Shown: positions 9,258 through 19,771, numbered from the stretch's first letter. The stretch is DNA of 64,000 nt from Gilliamella sp. wkB171 (GCF_001693755.1 NZ_LYST01000043.1:589010-653009); one strand, 5' to 3'. Notes: generated from the sequence alone by a model not told the origin. A program made the numbers and translations.

Positions 9258-9291
9258 TTCAATTCGCCAAATGACTAGTCGGCAAATTGAA
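9258..9291. terminator. Hairpin between the XRE gene and sdaB
   Basis: Imperfect 11-bp stem (TTCAATTCGCC against GGCAAATTGAA, one mismatch) with a 12-base loop in the convergent gap. There is no strong T-run on either strand. Confidence 0.4.
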
Positions 9292-9319
9292 GGATTAATT
9301 CATCGCAATTAATAGCTAA

Positions 9320-10687
9320 TTAATTACAGTAAACGGTAATTGCCAGCCCGCCTCGTGATGTTTCACGATATTTAGCATTCATGTCTTTACCGGTTTCATA
9401 CATTGTTTCAATCACCTTATCAAGCGACACTTTGGCAACTGTTGTGCGCCTTAACGCCATTCGAGTCGCATTAATTGCTTTAACAGAGGCAATTGCATTA
9501 CGCTCAATACACGGCACTTGTACTTGCCCTGCAACCGGATCGCAAGTCAAACCTAAATTATGTTCCATAGCAATCTCAGCTGCCATACAAACTTGCTGTG
9601 GATTTCCACCTAAAAGCTCGGCAAGGCCCGCAGCAGCCATTGAACAAGCAACACCCACTTCACCTTGGCAGCCCACTTCTGCCCCCGATATCGAGGCATT
9701 TTTTTGGTAAAGTTGCCCTATTGCTCCACAAGTTAAAAAGAAACGCATTGAGATTTCAGGCGTAACAGGATTAATAAACTTATCATAATAGGCAAGAACC
9801 GCAGGAATAATCCCACATGCGCCATTAGTTGGTGCTGTTACCACCCGTCCACCAGCAGCATTCTCTTCACTCACCGCTAAGGCAAACATATTGACCCAAT
9901 CAATAATCACCATAGGATCGCTAATAATATTATCTTTAGTGGTCGATAATTGACGGTATAACGAAAACGCACGACGTGGCACTTTAAGTGGACCCGGTAA
10001 TAGCCCCTCGGTATTCATTCCCCGTTTTATACAATCTAAAATGGTTTGCCCGACATGATGAAAATAGTTTTCAATCTCTTCATAAGAGTGCAATTCCAGC
10101 TCGTTTTTCATCATAATACTGGAAATAGATAACGAATTATCTTCACACGATTTTAATAGCTGCGCAGCAGTCGAGAATGGGTAAGGCAATAAAACTGGAT
10201 TTTGATCTTGTTGACCAAATTGTGCTTCTTCAACAATTTTGCCACCGCCAACAGAGTAATAAGTTTTTTGCAACAGCAAATCATCGCCATGATAAGCGCT
10301 GAGTGTCATACCATTTTCATGCAATGGTAAAAACTTAGAGTGGAAAATCATACACTCAGCTAGCGGAAAATCAATTTCATAACGATTGTTATAAATCGGC
10401 AATCGATTAGTCTGGCTGATTTTTTCAATAAATATCGGTATGTTATCAATATTTACGGTATCGGGTTTTTCACCTGCCAGTCCCATAATAATGGCAATAT
10501 CTGTTTGATGCCCCTTACCGGTTAATGATAATGAACCATAAACGTCCGCTACAATTTTTGTCACAGACGGCATCAACCCTTTACTTATCAGCTCATCGAC
10601 AAATGCTTTTCCGGCTCGCATTGGTCCGACTGTATGTGAACTTGACGGCCCAATACCGATTTTAAATATTTCAAATACCGAACTCAT
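9320..10687 (-). CDS. sdaB: L-serine ammonia-lyase, single chain, 4Fe-4S type
   Basis: Deaminates L-serine to pyruvate and ammonia with a labile [4Fe-4S] cluster. It has 455 residues, as in E. coli SdaA/SdaB. The N-terminal beta domain starts [19 protein letters not shown]. The alpha domain has [32 protein letters not shown] and [19 protein letters not shown], carrying the cluster cysteines. I chose the symbol from context: the serine carrier gene sdaC lies upstream on the same strand, as in the E. coli sdaCB operon, although SdaA is nearly as similar. AAGGGA precedes the ATG. Confidence 0.92.
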   Translation of the reverse strand: MSSVFEIFKIGIGPSSSHTVGPMRAGKAFVDELISKGLMPSVTKIVADVYGSLSLTGKGHQTDIAIIMGLAGEKPDTVNIDNIPIFIEKISQTNRLPIYNNRYEIDFPLAECMIFHSKFLPLHENGMTLSAYHGDDLLLQKTYYSVGGGKIVEEAQFGQQDQNPVLLPYPFSTAAQLLKSCEDNSLSISSIMMKNELELHSYEEIENYFHHVGQTILDCIKRGMNTEGLLPGPLKVPRRAFSLYRQLSTTKDNIISDPMVIIDWVNMFALAVSEENAAGGRVVTAPTNGACGIIPAVLAYYDKFINPVTPEISMRFFLTCGAIGQLYQKNASISGAEVGCQGEVGVACSMAAAGLAELLGGNPQQVCMAAEIAMEHNLGLTCDPVAGQVQVPCIERNAIASVKAINATRMALRRTTVAKVSLDKVIETMYETGKDMNAKYRETSRGGLAITVYCN

Positions 10688-10870
10688 ATTTTTCCCTTTT
10701 CAAAACTCAATGTAACTAAGCCACATTGATAAATACTTTATAGATTACTCAATCAAATTAGATAATAAACATCTGTATTAAACGTTTAACAATCAACAAT
10801 TAGGGCAGCGCGCCCAATACTTAAAATGAAAATCAAGACTGATTAAACACATAACTGTTATCAACTCGAA

Positions 10871-10902
10871 AAATATTTATCCGCCTATTAACCTAAGCGG
10901 AT
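10871..10902 (-). terminator. Hairpin between sdaC and sdaB
   Basis: Six-bp stem ATCCGC / GCGGAT around a 12-base loop; on the minus strand it is followed by AAATATTTTT. It could attenuate transcription from sdaC into sdaB. Confidence 0.45.
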
Positions 10903-10941
10903 TTTTCCTTTAGATGGTCATCATAACGGATAAATTCAAGC

Positions 10942-12246
10942 TTAAAGCAAATTATAAATAGCAGCTGAAATAGCAATCAATCCCATAATGACAATAAACA
11001 CATTGCTTAATTTGCCTCGATACTTAGCCAATGCTGGTAATTTGTGAATTGCATACATCGGCATTAAAAATAAAAGTATCGCTAAAATTGGTCCACCCAA
11101 TGATTCAATTAAACCTAAAATACTTGGATTAAGTGTTGCTATTCCCCAAGCAGTGATAAACATAAAACCAATGGCAATTTTATCTAATTTTGCTGGTGAA
11201 ATTGTTTTATCACAGCTACGTAGCAATTTATTCACCACCCCATTAAAGCCCTCTTTCCCCCCTAAATAGTGCCCTAAAAATGATTTAGCCATTGCAATAA
11301 AAGCAATTGGAGGACCAATATACTCAATCACAGGTGAATTAAATCGGTTTGCCAAATAAGATAATGTCGAAATATTTTGTGCTTTTGCATCCAATAACTC
11401 AGCAGGGGTCAAACATAGTGCACAACTAAACACAAAAAACATGACAGTAGCGACCATCATTATATTACTTGCGGCAATAATTCTAGAGCATTTTTGTTCA
11501 GCATAAACATCGCCATACTCTTTGCGTTTAGCGACAGCTAAAGAAGAGATAATAGGAGAGTGATTAAATGCAAACACCATAACCGGAATAACCAACCACA
11601 GCGTCATTAAAATACTTTGACTTCCTTCACTGCCAGCACTAGTGAGTGAAACGTTAGAAAAAACCTCACCATTCCATTCCGGAATTAGAAATAGCGCTAA
11701 AATCATCAGAACAGCAATAAACGGAAACACCAAAATCGACATCACTTTGACAATCAGCTCTTCACCAAAGTGAACAATCGACATTAAAAAAGCGACTAAT
11801 ATAAAGGATAATAACGCCCTAGGTATCGATGCCATGCCTAATTGATGTACCATAAAGCTATCAACGGTATTGGTGATCCCAACACTGTAAACCAATAAAA
11901 TGGGGTAGATAGCAAAAAAATAGAGCACTGTGATAAAGTTACCGGCAGTTCGTCCAAATGCCTCTTCTACAACAACTGTAATATCCCCTTCAGGTTTTTT
12001 ACCCGATAAAACAAATCGACATAACGCTTGATGGGCAAAAAATGTCATCGGAAAGGCAAGCACTAACATTACTAATAATGGAATTAATCCCCCAACACCT
12101 GCGTTTATCGGTAAAAACAGTACGCCAGCACCTATTGCTGTTCCATACAGACTTAGCATCCATAACGTATCACTTTTACGCCACTTGGGTAATTTTGCCT
12201 CATTTTTTACCTCACTAGCTTTTCTATTGGCTATGGCATTATCCAT
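10942..12246 (-). CDS. sdaC: Serine/threonine:proton symporter SdaC (STP family)
   Basis: Inner-membrane L-serine permease of the hydroxy/aromatic amino acid permease group. It has 434 residues and about eleven hydrophobic helices. The N-terminal cytosolic segment is followed by LWMLSLYGTAIGAGVLFLPI, typical of this family. It supplies the substrate for the downstream serine ammonia-lyase. AGGAGA lies upstream of the ATG. A CRP-like site lies about 60-77 bases before the start, matching known catabolite control of sdaC in E. coli. Confidence 0.92.
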   Translation of the reverse strand: MDNAIANRKASEVKNEAKLPKWRKSDTLWMLSLYGTAIGAGVLFLPINAGVGGLIPLLVMLVLAFPMTFFAHQALCRFVLSGKKPEGDITVVVEEAFGRTAGNFITVLYFFAIYPILLVYSVGITNTVDSFMVHQLGMASIPRALLSFILVAFLMSIVHFGEELIVKVMSILVFPFIAVLMILALFLIPEWNGEVFSNVSLTSAGSEGSQSILMTLWLVIPVMVFAFNHSPIISSLAVAKRKEYGDVYAEQKCSRIIAASNIMMVATVMFFVFSCALCLTPAELLDAKAQNISTLSYLANRFNSPVIEYIGPPIAFIAMAKSFLGHYLGGKEGFNGVVNKLLRSCDKTISPAKLDKIAIGFMFITAWGIATLNPSILGLIESLGGPILAILLFLMPMYAIHKLPALAKYRGKLSNVFIVIMGLIAISAAIYNLL

Positions 12247-12602
12247 ATTAATATTCTCCTATACCTAAAAATTTGTGCGTATGATATCAATTTAAAAACG
12301 TTACTAAAGTGATCTACATCACACAAATTAACAAAAAATTAAATATAATCAATAAGATAAAGATATCTCTTTTGATACCTAGCCAGCCGAAAAATTAATA
12401 AAGTATCAATTTTGATACAAAATACGTAAAAATTATTATTGTCAGTGACTAAATTGGTCAGTTTGTTTACTTAAACTCTTTAGGCTAATTACGCCGATGC
12501 TAAAAAATAACAATAAAATTGCTTTAGTGTTACGCGCTGTACTGCTAAACTAGCTAACATTTTTATTATATTTATAGATAAATTATTTTTCAGGATAAAT
12601 GT
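12247..12602. other. Divergent intergenic region sdaC / proS
   Basis: A 356-base AT-rich gap between divergent genes. It holds the CRP-like site and presumably promoters for both genes. I see no ORF, tRNA or stable hairpin with a T-run in it. Confidence 0.6.
12308..12323 (-). promoter_or_regulatory. CRP-like binding site upstream of sdaC
   Basis: AGTGA-N6-TCACA matches nine of ten core bases of TGTGA-N6-TCACA. Its placement upstream of sdaC agrees with CRP activation of that gene in E. coli. The divergent proS is less likely as target. Confidence 0.65.
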
Positions 12603-14324
12603 ATGCGAACCAGTAAATATCTTCTTTCTACATTAAAAGAGACTCCAGCAGATGCTGAAGTGATAAGCCATCAATTAATGTTACGTGCCGGCATGATTCG
12701 TAAAGTTGCCGCAGGATTGTATACTTGGTTACCCACTGGTTATCGTGTACTCAAAAAAGTCGAAAATATTGTTCGCGAAGAGATGAATAAAGCAGGTGCA
12801 ATTGAAGTATTAATGCCAGTTGTTCAACCTGCTGATATTTGGCAAGAGAGTGGACGTTGGGAACAATATGGTCCTGAATTATTACGGATAAAAGACCGTG
12901 GTAATCGTGACTTTGTTTTAGGTCCAACTCATGAAGAAGTCATCACTGATTTGTTACGTAATGAAGTCAGCTCATACAAACAATTACCACTTAATCTTTA
13001 CCAAATTCAAACCAAATTTCGTGATGAAGTGCGACCTCGCTTTGGTGTAATGCGCTCGCGTGAATTTATTATGAAAGATGCCTACTCGTTTCATACCTCA
13101 CAAGAATCATTACAAGAAACGTATGATGATATGTATAAAGCCTATAGTGCAGTATTTACTCGTGCCGGATTAAACTTTAGAGCGGTGCGTGCCGATACAG
13201 GCTCAATTGGTGGTAACTGGTCTCACGAATTCCAAGTATTAGCCGATAGTGGTGAAGATGATATTGTCTTTTCTACTGAATCTGATTACGCCGCTAATAT
13301 TGAGATGGCACAGGCATTAGCACCAACGCAAAGCCGCTTAGCACCAACTAAGGTGATGGAACTCATTGATACACCTAATGCAAAAACGATTGATGAGTTA
13401 GTTGCACAATTTAATTTACCAATTGAGAAAACAGTCAAAACACTCATGGTTAAGGCGACGAAAGAGAGTGGGCACCAACTTGTTGCTTTATTAGTTCGTG
13501 GTGATCACACGTTGAACGAAATCAAAGCGGAAAAAATTGATATTGTGGCATCACCGCTTGAATTTGCAACTGAAGAGGAAATTCGAGCAATTGTCAATGC
13601 TGGGCCTGGTTCATTAGGTCCTGTTAATCTTAATATGCCAATCATTATTGACCGTGATGTAGCAATAATGAGTGACTTTAGTGCCGGTGCGAATATCGAC
13701 CATAAACATTACGTTAATATCAATTGGGAGCGCGATGTTGCATTACCAAGAGTCGAAGATATCCGTAATGTGGTGGAAGGCGATATTAGCCCTGATGGTA
13801 AAGGGACATTACAGATTAAACGTGGTATCGAAGTTGGGCATATTTTCCAACTTGGTACGAAGTATTCAGAAGCAATGAAAGCAACAGTCCAAGGCGAAGA
13901 TGGACAAAACCACGTAATGATTATGGGCTGTTATGGTATTGGGGTTAGCCGAATTGTTGCAGCAGCAATCGAACAATGCCATGATGATCGAGGTATTGTA
14001 TGGCCAGAAGCTATAGCGCCATTTAGCGTGGTCATCATCCCAATGAACATGCATAAATCAGAAAAAGTACAAGCAACAGCAGAGAAACTGTATGCTGATT
14101 TACAAGCCTCTGGCATTGAAGTTTTATTTGACGATCGTAAAGAGCGACCAGGTGTGATGTTTGCCGATGCAGAGTTGATTGGTATTCCACATACTATTGT
14201 TATTGGTGAACGCAATCTTGAAAATGGTGAAGTGGAATATAAACATCGCAGTGGTGGTGATAAGCAAATGATAAAAATTGACGATATTGTTGAATTTATC
14301 AAAAATCGTCAAAGTAAAGCATAA
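12603..14324 (+). CDS. proS: Prolyl-tRNA synthetase
   Basis: Class II aminoacyl-tRNA synthetase charging tRNA-Pro. It has 573 residues, the bacterial type with an editing insertion (about 225-390) between motifs 2 and 3. The start [19 protein letters not shown] is typical. Motif 2 is visible at [20 protein letters not shown] and motif 3 near the [13 protein letters not shown] segment; the anticodon-binding domain follows. The editing function pairs with the separate YbaK deacylase encoded at 27.5 kb, which clears Cys-tRNA-Pro. GGAT precedes the ATG. Confidence 0.97.
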   Translation: MRTSKYLLSTLKETPADAEVISHQLMLRAGMIRKVAAGLYTWLPTGYRVLKKVENIVREEMNKAGAIEVLMPVVQPADIWQESGRWEQYGPELLRIKDRGNRDFVLGPTHEEVITDLLRNEVSSYKQLPLNLYQIQTKFRDEVRPRFGVMRSREFIMKDAYSFHTSQESLQETYDDMYKAYSAVFTRAGLNFRAVRADTGSIGGNWSHEFQVLADSGEDDIVFSTESDYAANIEMAQALAPTQSRLAPTKVMELIDTPNAKTIDELVAQFNLPIEKTVKTLMVKATKESGHQLVALLVRGDHTLNEIKAEKIDIVASPLEFATEEEIRAIVNAGPGSLGPVNLNMPIIIDRDVAIMSDFSAGANIDHKHYVNINWERDVALPRVEDIRNVVEGDISPDGKGTLQIKRGIEVGHIFQLGTKYSEAMKATVQGEDGQNHVMIMGCYGIGVSRIVAAAIEQCHDDRGIVWPEAIAPFSVVIIPMNMHKSEKVQATAEKLYADLQASGIEVLFDDRKERPGVMFADAELIGIPHTIVIGERNLENGEVEYKHRSGGDKQMIKIDDIVEFIKNRQSKA

Positions 14325-14487
14325 AACCATTGCTGATTTAATCTTAATAATGTTAAAGAAAGCACAACACTTAATCACTCTTATTGTTTGAGTTTTAAAA
14401 AATAGGGTTATATTATTGTTGTGTTTTCTAACGTTATCAATACAAAGTGAAACCTCACTCACAATAACCCAATAATTTTTATCAAAT

Positions 14488-14914
14488 TGCAATGATATTT
14501 GTCGATCAAAACAGCCGACTATAAAGCAGATACAATATCTGAATAAGCTAGGTTTTAAAACCATAATTAACTTGCGTGTATTGCATAGTGATCGGGATAG
14601 CTTGAATAATACCGATCTTACCGAAGTTTGGATTAAGATACGGACTAGTCATATTACCGACGAAAAAATGATTGTAATACTTAAAGCCTTTAAACAATCA
14701 CCAAACCAATATTAGTTCATTATTGGCATGGTAGTAAACGAACTGGTGTGACCCTTGCTACATATACCGTGTAGTTTTTCAATTGGGCTAAATCTGAAGC
14801 TATTAATCAATTAATTCAGCCTGAATTCGGTCATCACTATAATGTGTACCCGAATATTATTAAGTATATAAAACAGTTGATATTGAAAATATTCGCCAAG
14901 CAGCATTTCAATAA
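14488..14914 (+). pseudogene. Decayed dual-specificity protein phosphatase gene
   Basis: Translation in three successive frames gives one recognisable protein of the DSP/tyrosine phosphatase family. Frame one reads CRSKQPTIKQIQYLNKLGF then KTIINLRVLHSDRDS up to a stop at 14713. The second frame reads LVHYWHGSKRTGVTLATY, a stop at 14772, then NWAKSEAINQLI and PEFGHHYNVYPNIIKYIK. The third frame, from about 14873, reads VDIENIRQAAFQ and a stop at 14912. So there are two frameshifts and one internal stop. In the P-loop HCxxGxxRTG the catalytic Cys is Tyr (TAT at 14721-14723). The N-terminus and signal sequence are not recognisable upstream (stop in frame near 14479). The rest of the proS-bepA gap holds nothing clear. 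Confidence 0.85.
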
Positions 14915-15076
14915 TTTTTCAGTAAATTAGTTTAAAATAGCTTTCCCTAAGTAAGTAATTACACGCGTGAGTTAATCTCTTTTCAATATTCGTATTGAAT
15001 TAAAATTGACAGTGATATTGCGTTTTTTTTCAGCTAAAATAAGGCAATCTAATTGTTAATTTAAGTGGTCTATATA

Positions 15077-16534
15077 ATGTTAAAAAAAGCAATCGCATTA
15101 GCTCTCACTACCTCATTATTGTTGCAAAACTCTCCGTTAGTTTTTGCTGATAACATTAACCTGCCAGATATGGGAACCGCTGCTGCATCAACCTTAAGCA
15201 TCGGTCAAGAGATGGAAATGGGTGATTATTATATGCGTTTGCTCCGAGCCGATGCCCCTATTATCAATGATCCTGTGCTCAATCAATATATTAATGATTT
15301 AGGTAAAAAACTTGTGTCAAAAGCGGAATCAGTCCAAACACCTTTTCATTTTTATATTATGCGCAGTGATGTCTTAAATGCGTTTGCCTTTTTTGGCGGT
15401 AATGTGGTGATTCATTCTAAACTGATTTTAGATACTGATAATGAAAGTCAATTAGCTTCAGTTATGGCGCACGAAATCGGCCATGTGACTCAACGTCACT
15501 TAGCCAGAGCAATGGAAAACCAAAACCGTAATAGTCCTTATGTTTGGGGCGCAGCATTAGGCTCATTACTACTTACGCTGGCGAATCCTGATGCTGGAAT
15601 GGCCGCGATGACAAGTACGATGGCAGGTTCTGCACAAAACACAATCAGTTTTACACAGGCTAATGAACAAGAAGCCGATCGCGTTGGGCTTAGAACATTG
15701 GCTAAGGCAGGATTTGATCCTTATGCTTCATCTGAATTTTTACAAAAATTAGCTGATCAAACACGTTTTAGCAGTAAACCACCTGAGATTTTACTCACTC
15801 ACCCACTACCAAATAGTCGTTTATCTGATATTCGTAGCCGTTCTATGCAATATAGTAAAAAAGAGCTACCTCCCTCTCTAAACTACTATTTAGCAAAAGC
15901 ACGTTTGGCTATTTTAATAACTAATAATCAAAATACCGGTAAATTATTAATTGAAGATTACAAAAAGCTGAATAATGAACAAAGTAAGATTGCTTTAGTT
16001 TATGCTAATGCTCTGTTTGATTATCGTAATAACAATTACCAAAAAGCCAAACAACAACTTCAACCATTACTAGATAATGATCCAAATAATCTGTGGTATA
16101 TCGATTTAATGACAGATATTGATCTAGACATGAATAATAATGCAGCAGCGATTAATCGGTTACAAACTGCTTTAAAAAAATCCCCAGATAGTTCAGCATT
16201 ACAATTAAACTTGGCTAACGCTTACGTCAAAAATCGTAATTATCAACAAGCGGTTAGCTTATTACACCGCTATACCTTTGATCATAGTGATGATACAAAT
16301 GGTTGGGATCTACTAATTACAGCTTATGGTGGATTAAACTCAAGGGCAAAAGAAATGAGTGCAAGAGCTGAACTTGTTGCATTAGAGGGGCAATTTCAAC
16401 AATCTATTCAATTACTGCAAAATGCCAAAAAACAAACTAATGGCGATCAAACGATGATATCGAAGATTGATGCCAGAATAAATCAGTTACAACAACTTCA
16501 AAAACGTTACGCCCCTTATAGTAAAAATAGATAA
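15077..16534 (+). CDS. bepA: Beta-barrel assembly-enhancing protease BepA (M48, TPR)
   Basis: Periplasmic zinc metalloprotease/chaperone that helps mature LptD and other outer-membrane barrels and degrades misassembled ones. It has 485 residues from the ATG at 15077: a signal peptide ending near VFA (about 25), the M48 domain with the zinc site HEIGH at about 132-136 and third ligand in NEQEADRVGL, then tetratricopeptide repeats from about 270 to the end. A GTG at 15065 is also in frame, but the ATG gives a normal basic n-region (MLKK) and has AAGTGG before it. The phosphatase pseudogene lies upstream. Confidence 0.93.
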   Translation: MLKKAIALALTTSLLLQNSPLVFADNINLPDMGTAAASTLSIGQEMEMGDYYMRLLRADAPIINDPVLNQYINDLGKKLVSKAESVQTPFHFYIMRSDVLNAFAFFGGNVVIHSKLILDTDNESQLASVMAHEIGHVTQRHLARAMENQNRNSPYVWGAALGSLLLTLANPDAGMAAMTSTMAGSAQNTISFTQANEQEADRVGLRTLAKAGFDPYASSEFLQKLADQTRFSSKPPEILLTHPLPNSRLSDIRSRSMQYSKKELPPSLNYYLAKARLAILITNNQNTGKLLIEDYKKLNNEQSKIALVYANALFDYRNNNYQKAKQQLQPLLDNDPNNLWYIDLMTDIDLDMNNNAAAINRLQTALKKSPDSSALQLNLANAYVKNRNYQQAVSLLHRYTFDHSDDTNGWDLLITAYGGLNSRAKEMSARAELVALEGQFQQSIQLLQNAKKQTNGDQTMISKIDARINQLQQLQKRYAPYSKNR

Positions 16535-16555
16535 GTTTACTAATCTGGCTCAATA

Positions 16556-16593
16556 TTTCTCGACTAACGTTATAAAAAGCATTAGTCGAGAAA
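16556..16593. terminator. Hairpin between convergent bepA and phosphatase genes
   Basis: Perfect 12-bp stem (TTTCTCGACTAA with its complement) around a 14-base loop. It lies between two convergent genes and is likely a bidirectional terminator, although T-runs are short. Confidence 0.6.
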
Positions 16594-16615
16594 TAAAAAT
16601 GGGTCAAATTGCTGA

Positions 16616-17278
16616 TTATTTATCAGCTAAATGATCAACATTATTATAATATTTAACCGTAAATTTGCCTTCTGATTGACCATCTTGCTGCTGATAATTT
16701 ACTACACTAACACTGGTATTTAACATCCGTGGAAAATAGTCTTCATCCCGATGTAAACGCCAATCACCACCATTTAATACACAAAGTAATAAACGTAACA
16801 CGGTGCCATGCGAAACAACTAAAATATTACCTTTATCTTCACTGGCATTTTGAGTAATCGTATGCAGTGCACGTTTCATCCTTACCAGTGTATCAAGATA
16901 ATTTTCACCGTGATTAACAGAAGCATCAAAGTTAGCTGGATCGGTTAGATAAGTATTAAATTCAGGCACTTCTTTTTTCAAATAAGGGACAGATTTTCCT
17001 TCCCAAAGACCAAAATCCATCTCACATAAATCTGCTAATTCAAAAGTTGGAATTTTATTATCATTTTCGTGAACGATATAATCACGTGTTTCTTTAGCTC
17101 GTAGCTGTGGGCTTGAATAAGCTTGCATAAAAGGAATATGCTTTAAATATTGTCCAGTAATCTTCGCGCCCAAAATACCTTGTTCTGTTAACGGTGAATT
17201 TTGCGATCCTTGCATCTGATCTTTAATATTCCACTCGGTTTGGCCATGTCTAATTAAGTATAAATTAAGATCTTTCAT
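16616..17278 (-). CDS. Histidine phosphatase family protein
   Basis: A 220-residue member of the phosphoglycerate-mutase-like histidine phosphatases. The phosphohistidine motif LIRHGQTEWN is at about 8-17, a second Arg is in SSPQLRAKET, and the second catalytic His is in VVSHGTVLRLL. The substrate cannot be told from sequence; relatives include GpmB/YtjC and CobC-like enzymes. GAGGAC precedes the ATG. It lies 24 bases downstream of rluC on the same strand, so the two may be cotranscribed. Confidence 0.85.
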   Translation of the reverse strand: MKDLNLYLIRHGQTEWNIKDQMQGSQNSPLTEQGILGAKITGQYLKHIPFMQAYSSPQLRAKETRDYIVHENDNKIPTFELADLCEMDFGLWEGKSVPYLKKEVPEFNTYLTDPANFDASVNHGENYLDTLVRMKRALHTITQNASEDKGNILVVSHGTVLRLLLCVLNGGDWRLHRDEDYFPRMLNTSVSVVNYQQQDGQSEGKFTVKYYNNVDHLADK

Positions 17279-17302
17279 TCGTCCTCACTCGTTTTTTTCA
17301 AT

Positions 17303-18286
17303 TTAAAATTCGGTTTGATGATGCTTTTCTGTTCTAAGATAACTTAAGCATGCTTGTAATTTATCATCCATTGGTGCGCTTAACTGCATATCTTGTAACG
17401 TTTTAGGATGAATAAATGTCACATTGGCTGCATGCAAAAATAATCGATTAAGTTTAGTATTGGCAAATAACATATCAAATTGGCTATCACCATAACGATC
17501 ATCAAATGCAATAGGATGATTGGCATATTGAGTATGTACACGAATCTGATGTGTACGGCCAGTAACAGGACTGGCTTTAATCAACGTTGCAAAATTAAAT
17601 CTCTCTTCAACTTTAAAACGTGTCTCTGAAGGTTTACCTTCCTTATCGACTTTAACCACTCGTTCGCCACTTTTCAAAACATTTTTAAGTAACGGTGCCT
17701 GTATAACTTTGCATTCAGAAGGCCAATCACCTTTTACTAATGCTAAATAGTTCTTTTTCATCTGTTTTAGGCGCAGTTGTTCATGCAGTGCTTTTAATGC
17801 TGAACGTTTTTTAGCAATGAGTAACACGCCTGATGTTTCGCGATCGATTCGATGAACCAATTCCAGAAATTTTGCTTCAGGTCTTAATGCTCGAAGTCCT
17901 TCAATGACCCCAAAACTTAGACCACTACCGCCATGAACAGCAATACCCGAGGGTTTATTAATGGCTAATATCACGTCATCTTCATAAATAATGGCTTTTT
18001 CTAAATCGGCAACTTTATTTAATTTAGTTGAGATTTCAGGTGAGGTTTTTTCTGCTACGCGAATAGGCGGTATACGAATTTCATCTCCAATACTGAGCTT
18101 ATACTCGGGTTTAATGCGTTTTTTATTAACACGCACTTCACCTTTCCTCAGTATGCGATAAATCATACTTTTAGGTACGCCTTTCAAATGTGTGATAAGA
18201 AAGTTATCAATTCGCTGCGTCGCATTTTCTTCTGTGATGATAACAAATGAGACCTGTAATTTTGTTTGTGGAACGTTTGAATCCAT
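17303..18286 (-). CDS. rluC: 23S rRNA pseudouridine synthase RluC
   Basis: Makes pseudouridine at positions 955, 2504 and 2580 of 23S rRNA (E. coli numbering). It has 327 residues. An N-terminal S4 domain (about 24-80, with GVPKSMIYRILRKGEVRVN) is followed by the RluA-type catalytic domain with D148 in VHRIDRETSGVLLIAK and the C-terminal GRTHQIRVH motif. The Lys/Arg-rich S4 stretch matches RluC rather than RluD. No clear ribosome site is seen before the ATG at 18286. Confidence 0.93.
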   Translation of the reverse strand: MDSNVPQTKLQVSFVIITEENATQRIDNFLITHLKGVPKSMIYRILRKGEVRVNKKRIKPEYKLSIGDEIRIPPIRVAEKTSPEISTKLNKVADLEKAIIYEDDVILAINKPSGIAVHGGSGLSFGVIEGLRALRPEAKFLELVHRIDRETSGVLLIAKKRSALKALHEQLRLKQMKKNYLALVKGDWPSECKVIQAPLLKNVLKSGERVVKVDKEGKPSETRFKVEERFNFATLIKASPVTGRTHQIRVHTQYANHPIAFDDRYGDSQFDMLFANTKLNRLFLHAANVTFIHPKTLQDMQLSAPMDDKLQACLSYLRTEKHHQTEF

Positions 18287-18435
18287 AAGAAATGATTAAT
18301 CCGCCATCAATAAATAAAAGTCGTTTACATTATTCGAAAATAAACTACACTACCACTAATTAAAAATGAAGACAGATTATTTTCGATATAATTAAAGATA
18401 GCTAATTATAGCCGAATATGGAGGAATAAAACAGT

Positions 18436-18969
18436 ATGTTATCGTTACTTAATCAATACTCTCGCGCAAGGTTTGCTTGGTTTTTACTCTTCCTCTCAAC
18501 CATTATTTTCGAATTAACTGCACTTTATTTTCAACACAGCTTAGGACTAGCGCCTTGCACACTGTGTATTTATCAACGTTGCGCCATTTTTGGCATCATG
18601 TTAGCCAGTATTATTGGCTTAATTGCACCGAATAATTTTATTTTTAGAATAATGGGGATCGCTGTTTGGTTAATTAGTGCATATAAAGGCTTTAACTTAG
18701 CAACATTTCACGCCCATTTACAATTCGAACCAAACTTTAGTGACACTTGCGCTATTAATGTTCAGTTTCCATCATGGCTACCTTTAAACGAATGGATACC
18801 AGGCCTGTTTAATGCTTACGGCTCGTGTGCAGATAAAATTTGGTCTTTTTTAACCATTGAAATGTCACAATGGATGATTATTATTTTTGCTTGCTATTTT
18901 ATAGTTGGATTATTCGTGTTTATTGCCCAATTTTTTGCAGTAAACAAAAATACCTTATGGAAAAATTAG
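18436..18969 (+). CDS. dsbB: Disulfide bond oxidoreductase DsbB
   Basis: Inner-membrane quinone reductase that reoxidises DsbA. It has 177 residues and four transmembrane helices. Both redox pairs are present: C41-T-L-C44 in the first periplasmic loop and C105 / C131 in the second. The R48 quinone-site arginine is in IYQRC. GGAGG precedes the ATG at 18436. It complements the dsbC gene at 3.2 kb, although dsbA and dsbD are not in this window. Confidence 0.95.
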   Translation: MLSLLNQYSRARFAWFLLFLSTIIFELTALYFQHSLGLAPCTLCIYQRCAIFGIMLASIIGLIAPNNFIFRIMGIAVWLISAYKGFNLATFHAHLQFEPNFSDTCAINVQFPSWLPLNEWIPGLFNAYGSCADKIWSFLTIEMSQWMIIIFACYFIVGLFVFIAQFFAVNKNTLWKN

Positions 18970-19047
18970 GCGTGCTATAAAACTGGCACTTTTTGTTGAG
19001 TTTGTTAGAATGTGTGGCAATTTTATCTTATAAATTGTCATACATAA

Positions 19048-19704
19048 ATGCTTTTGGAATATCATCCTCCTATTGACCCTTGGCTCTCTATCTTATACCA
19101 AGATGATCATATTGTTGTTGTCAATAAACAACCCGGTATTTTATCGGTGTCGGGCAACAAACCTCAATTTATCGATAGTATTATTCATCGTTTACAGCAA
19201 AAATTTAGCTACGTCGAGTCCGTTCATCGATTAGATATGGCAACCAGTGGCATTATGGTTGCCGCTTTATCTAAACTTGCCGATCGAGAAATAAAAAAGC
19301 AATTTCGAGAACGAATCCCCAAAAAAAATTATATTGCCGTAGTTTATGGACATCTTAAAGATGATAGCGGTCAAGTTGAATTACCGTTGATTTGTGATTG
19401 GCCAAACCGTCCACGACAAATGGTCGATTTAGAAAATGGCAAGCCTGCACTGACGTTATATCAAGTCATTTCAAGAAACCCTGATAACACAACTCGGGTT
19501 AGCTTATCGCCTTTTACTGGTCGATCACACCAATTACGCGTGCATATGCAAGCACTGGGACATCCTATTTTAGGTGATAAATTTTATGCACACCCTGAAG
19601 CCTTTTCTCGGTCTAAAAGATTGTTACTCCATGCGCAATCGTTAACAATTCTCCACCCCAAGACAGGTGAAAGTATGACCTTTAACTGCGATCCCGATTT
19701 TTAA
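19048..19704 (+). CDS. rluA: Dual-specificity RNA pseudouridine synthase RluA
   Basis: Modifies U746 of 23S rRNA and U32 of several tRNAs. It has 218 residues and lacks an S4 domain, as expected for RluA. Catalytic D63 is in VHRLDMATSGIMV; the C-terminal GRSHQLRVHMQALGHPILGD motif is intact. No good ribosome site is visible before the ATG. rdgB follows after 67 bases. Confidence 0.93.
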   Translation: MLLEYHPPIDPWLSILYQDDHIVVVNKQPGILSVSGNKPQFIDSIIHRLQQKFSYVESVHRLDMATSGIMVAALSKLADREIKKQFRERIPKKNYIAVVYGHLKDDSGQVELPLICDWPNRPRQMVDLENGKPALTLYQVISRNPDNTTRVSLSPFTGRSHQLRVHMQALGHPILGDKFYAHPEAFSRSKRLLLHAQSLTILHPKTGESMTFNCDPDF

Positions 19705-19771
19705 CGAAACTTATAAATCGAACAACGGTTAACGATAGTTATCAACATAATTTTATGGTAAGGAATTAAAG

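Noticed and set aside
9381..9710. A 109-codon plus-strand frame
   Set aside because: Antisense to the highly conserved sdaB C-terminal region; no ribosome site or family signal.
12247..12602. Small RNA in the sdaC-proS gap
   Set aside because: No stable hairpin with a T-run and no clear internal promoter-terminator pair.
13931..14302. A 123-codon minus-strand frame
   Set aside because: Antisense to proS; no homology recognised.
14124..14564. A 146-codon minus-strand open frame between proS and bepA
   Set aside because: It overlaps the end of proS on the opposite strand and the phosphatase pseudogene; composition is that of a shadow frame with no domain.
15006..15040. TTGACA and TAAAAT before bepA as a promoter
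   Set aside because: The spacer is 23 bases, too long for a sigma-70 promoter.
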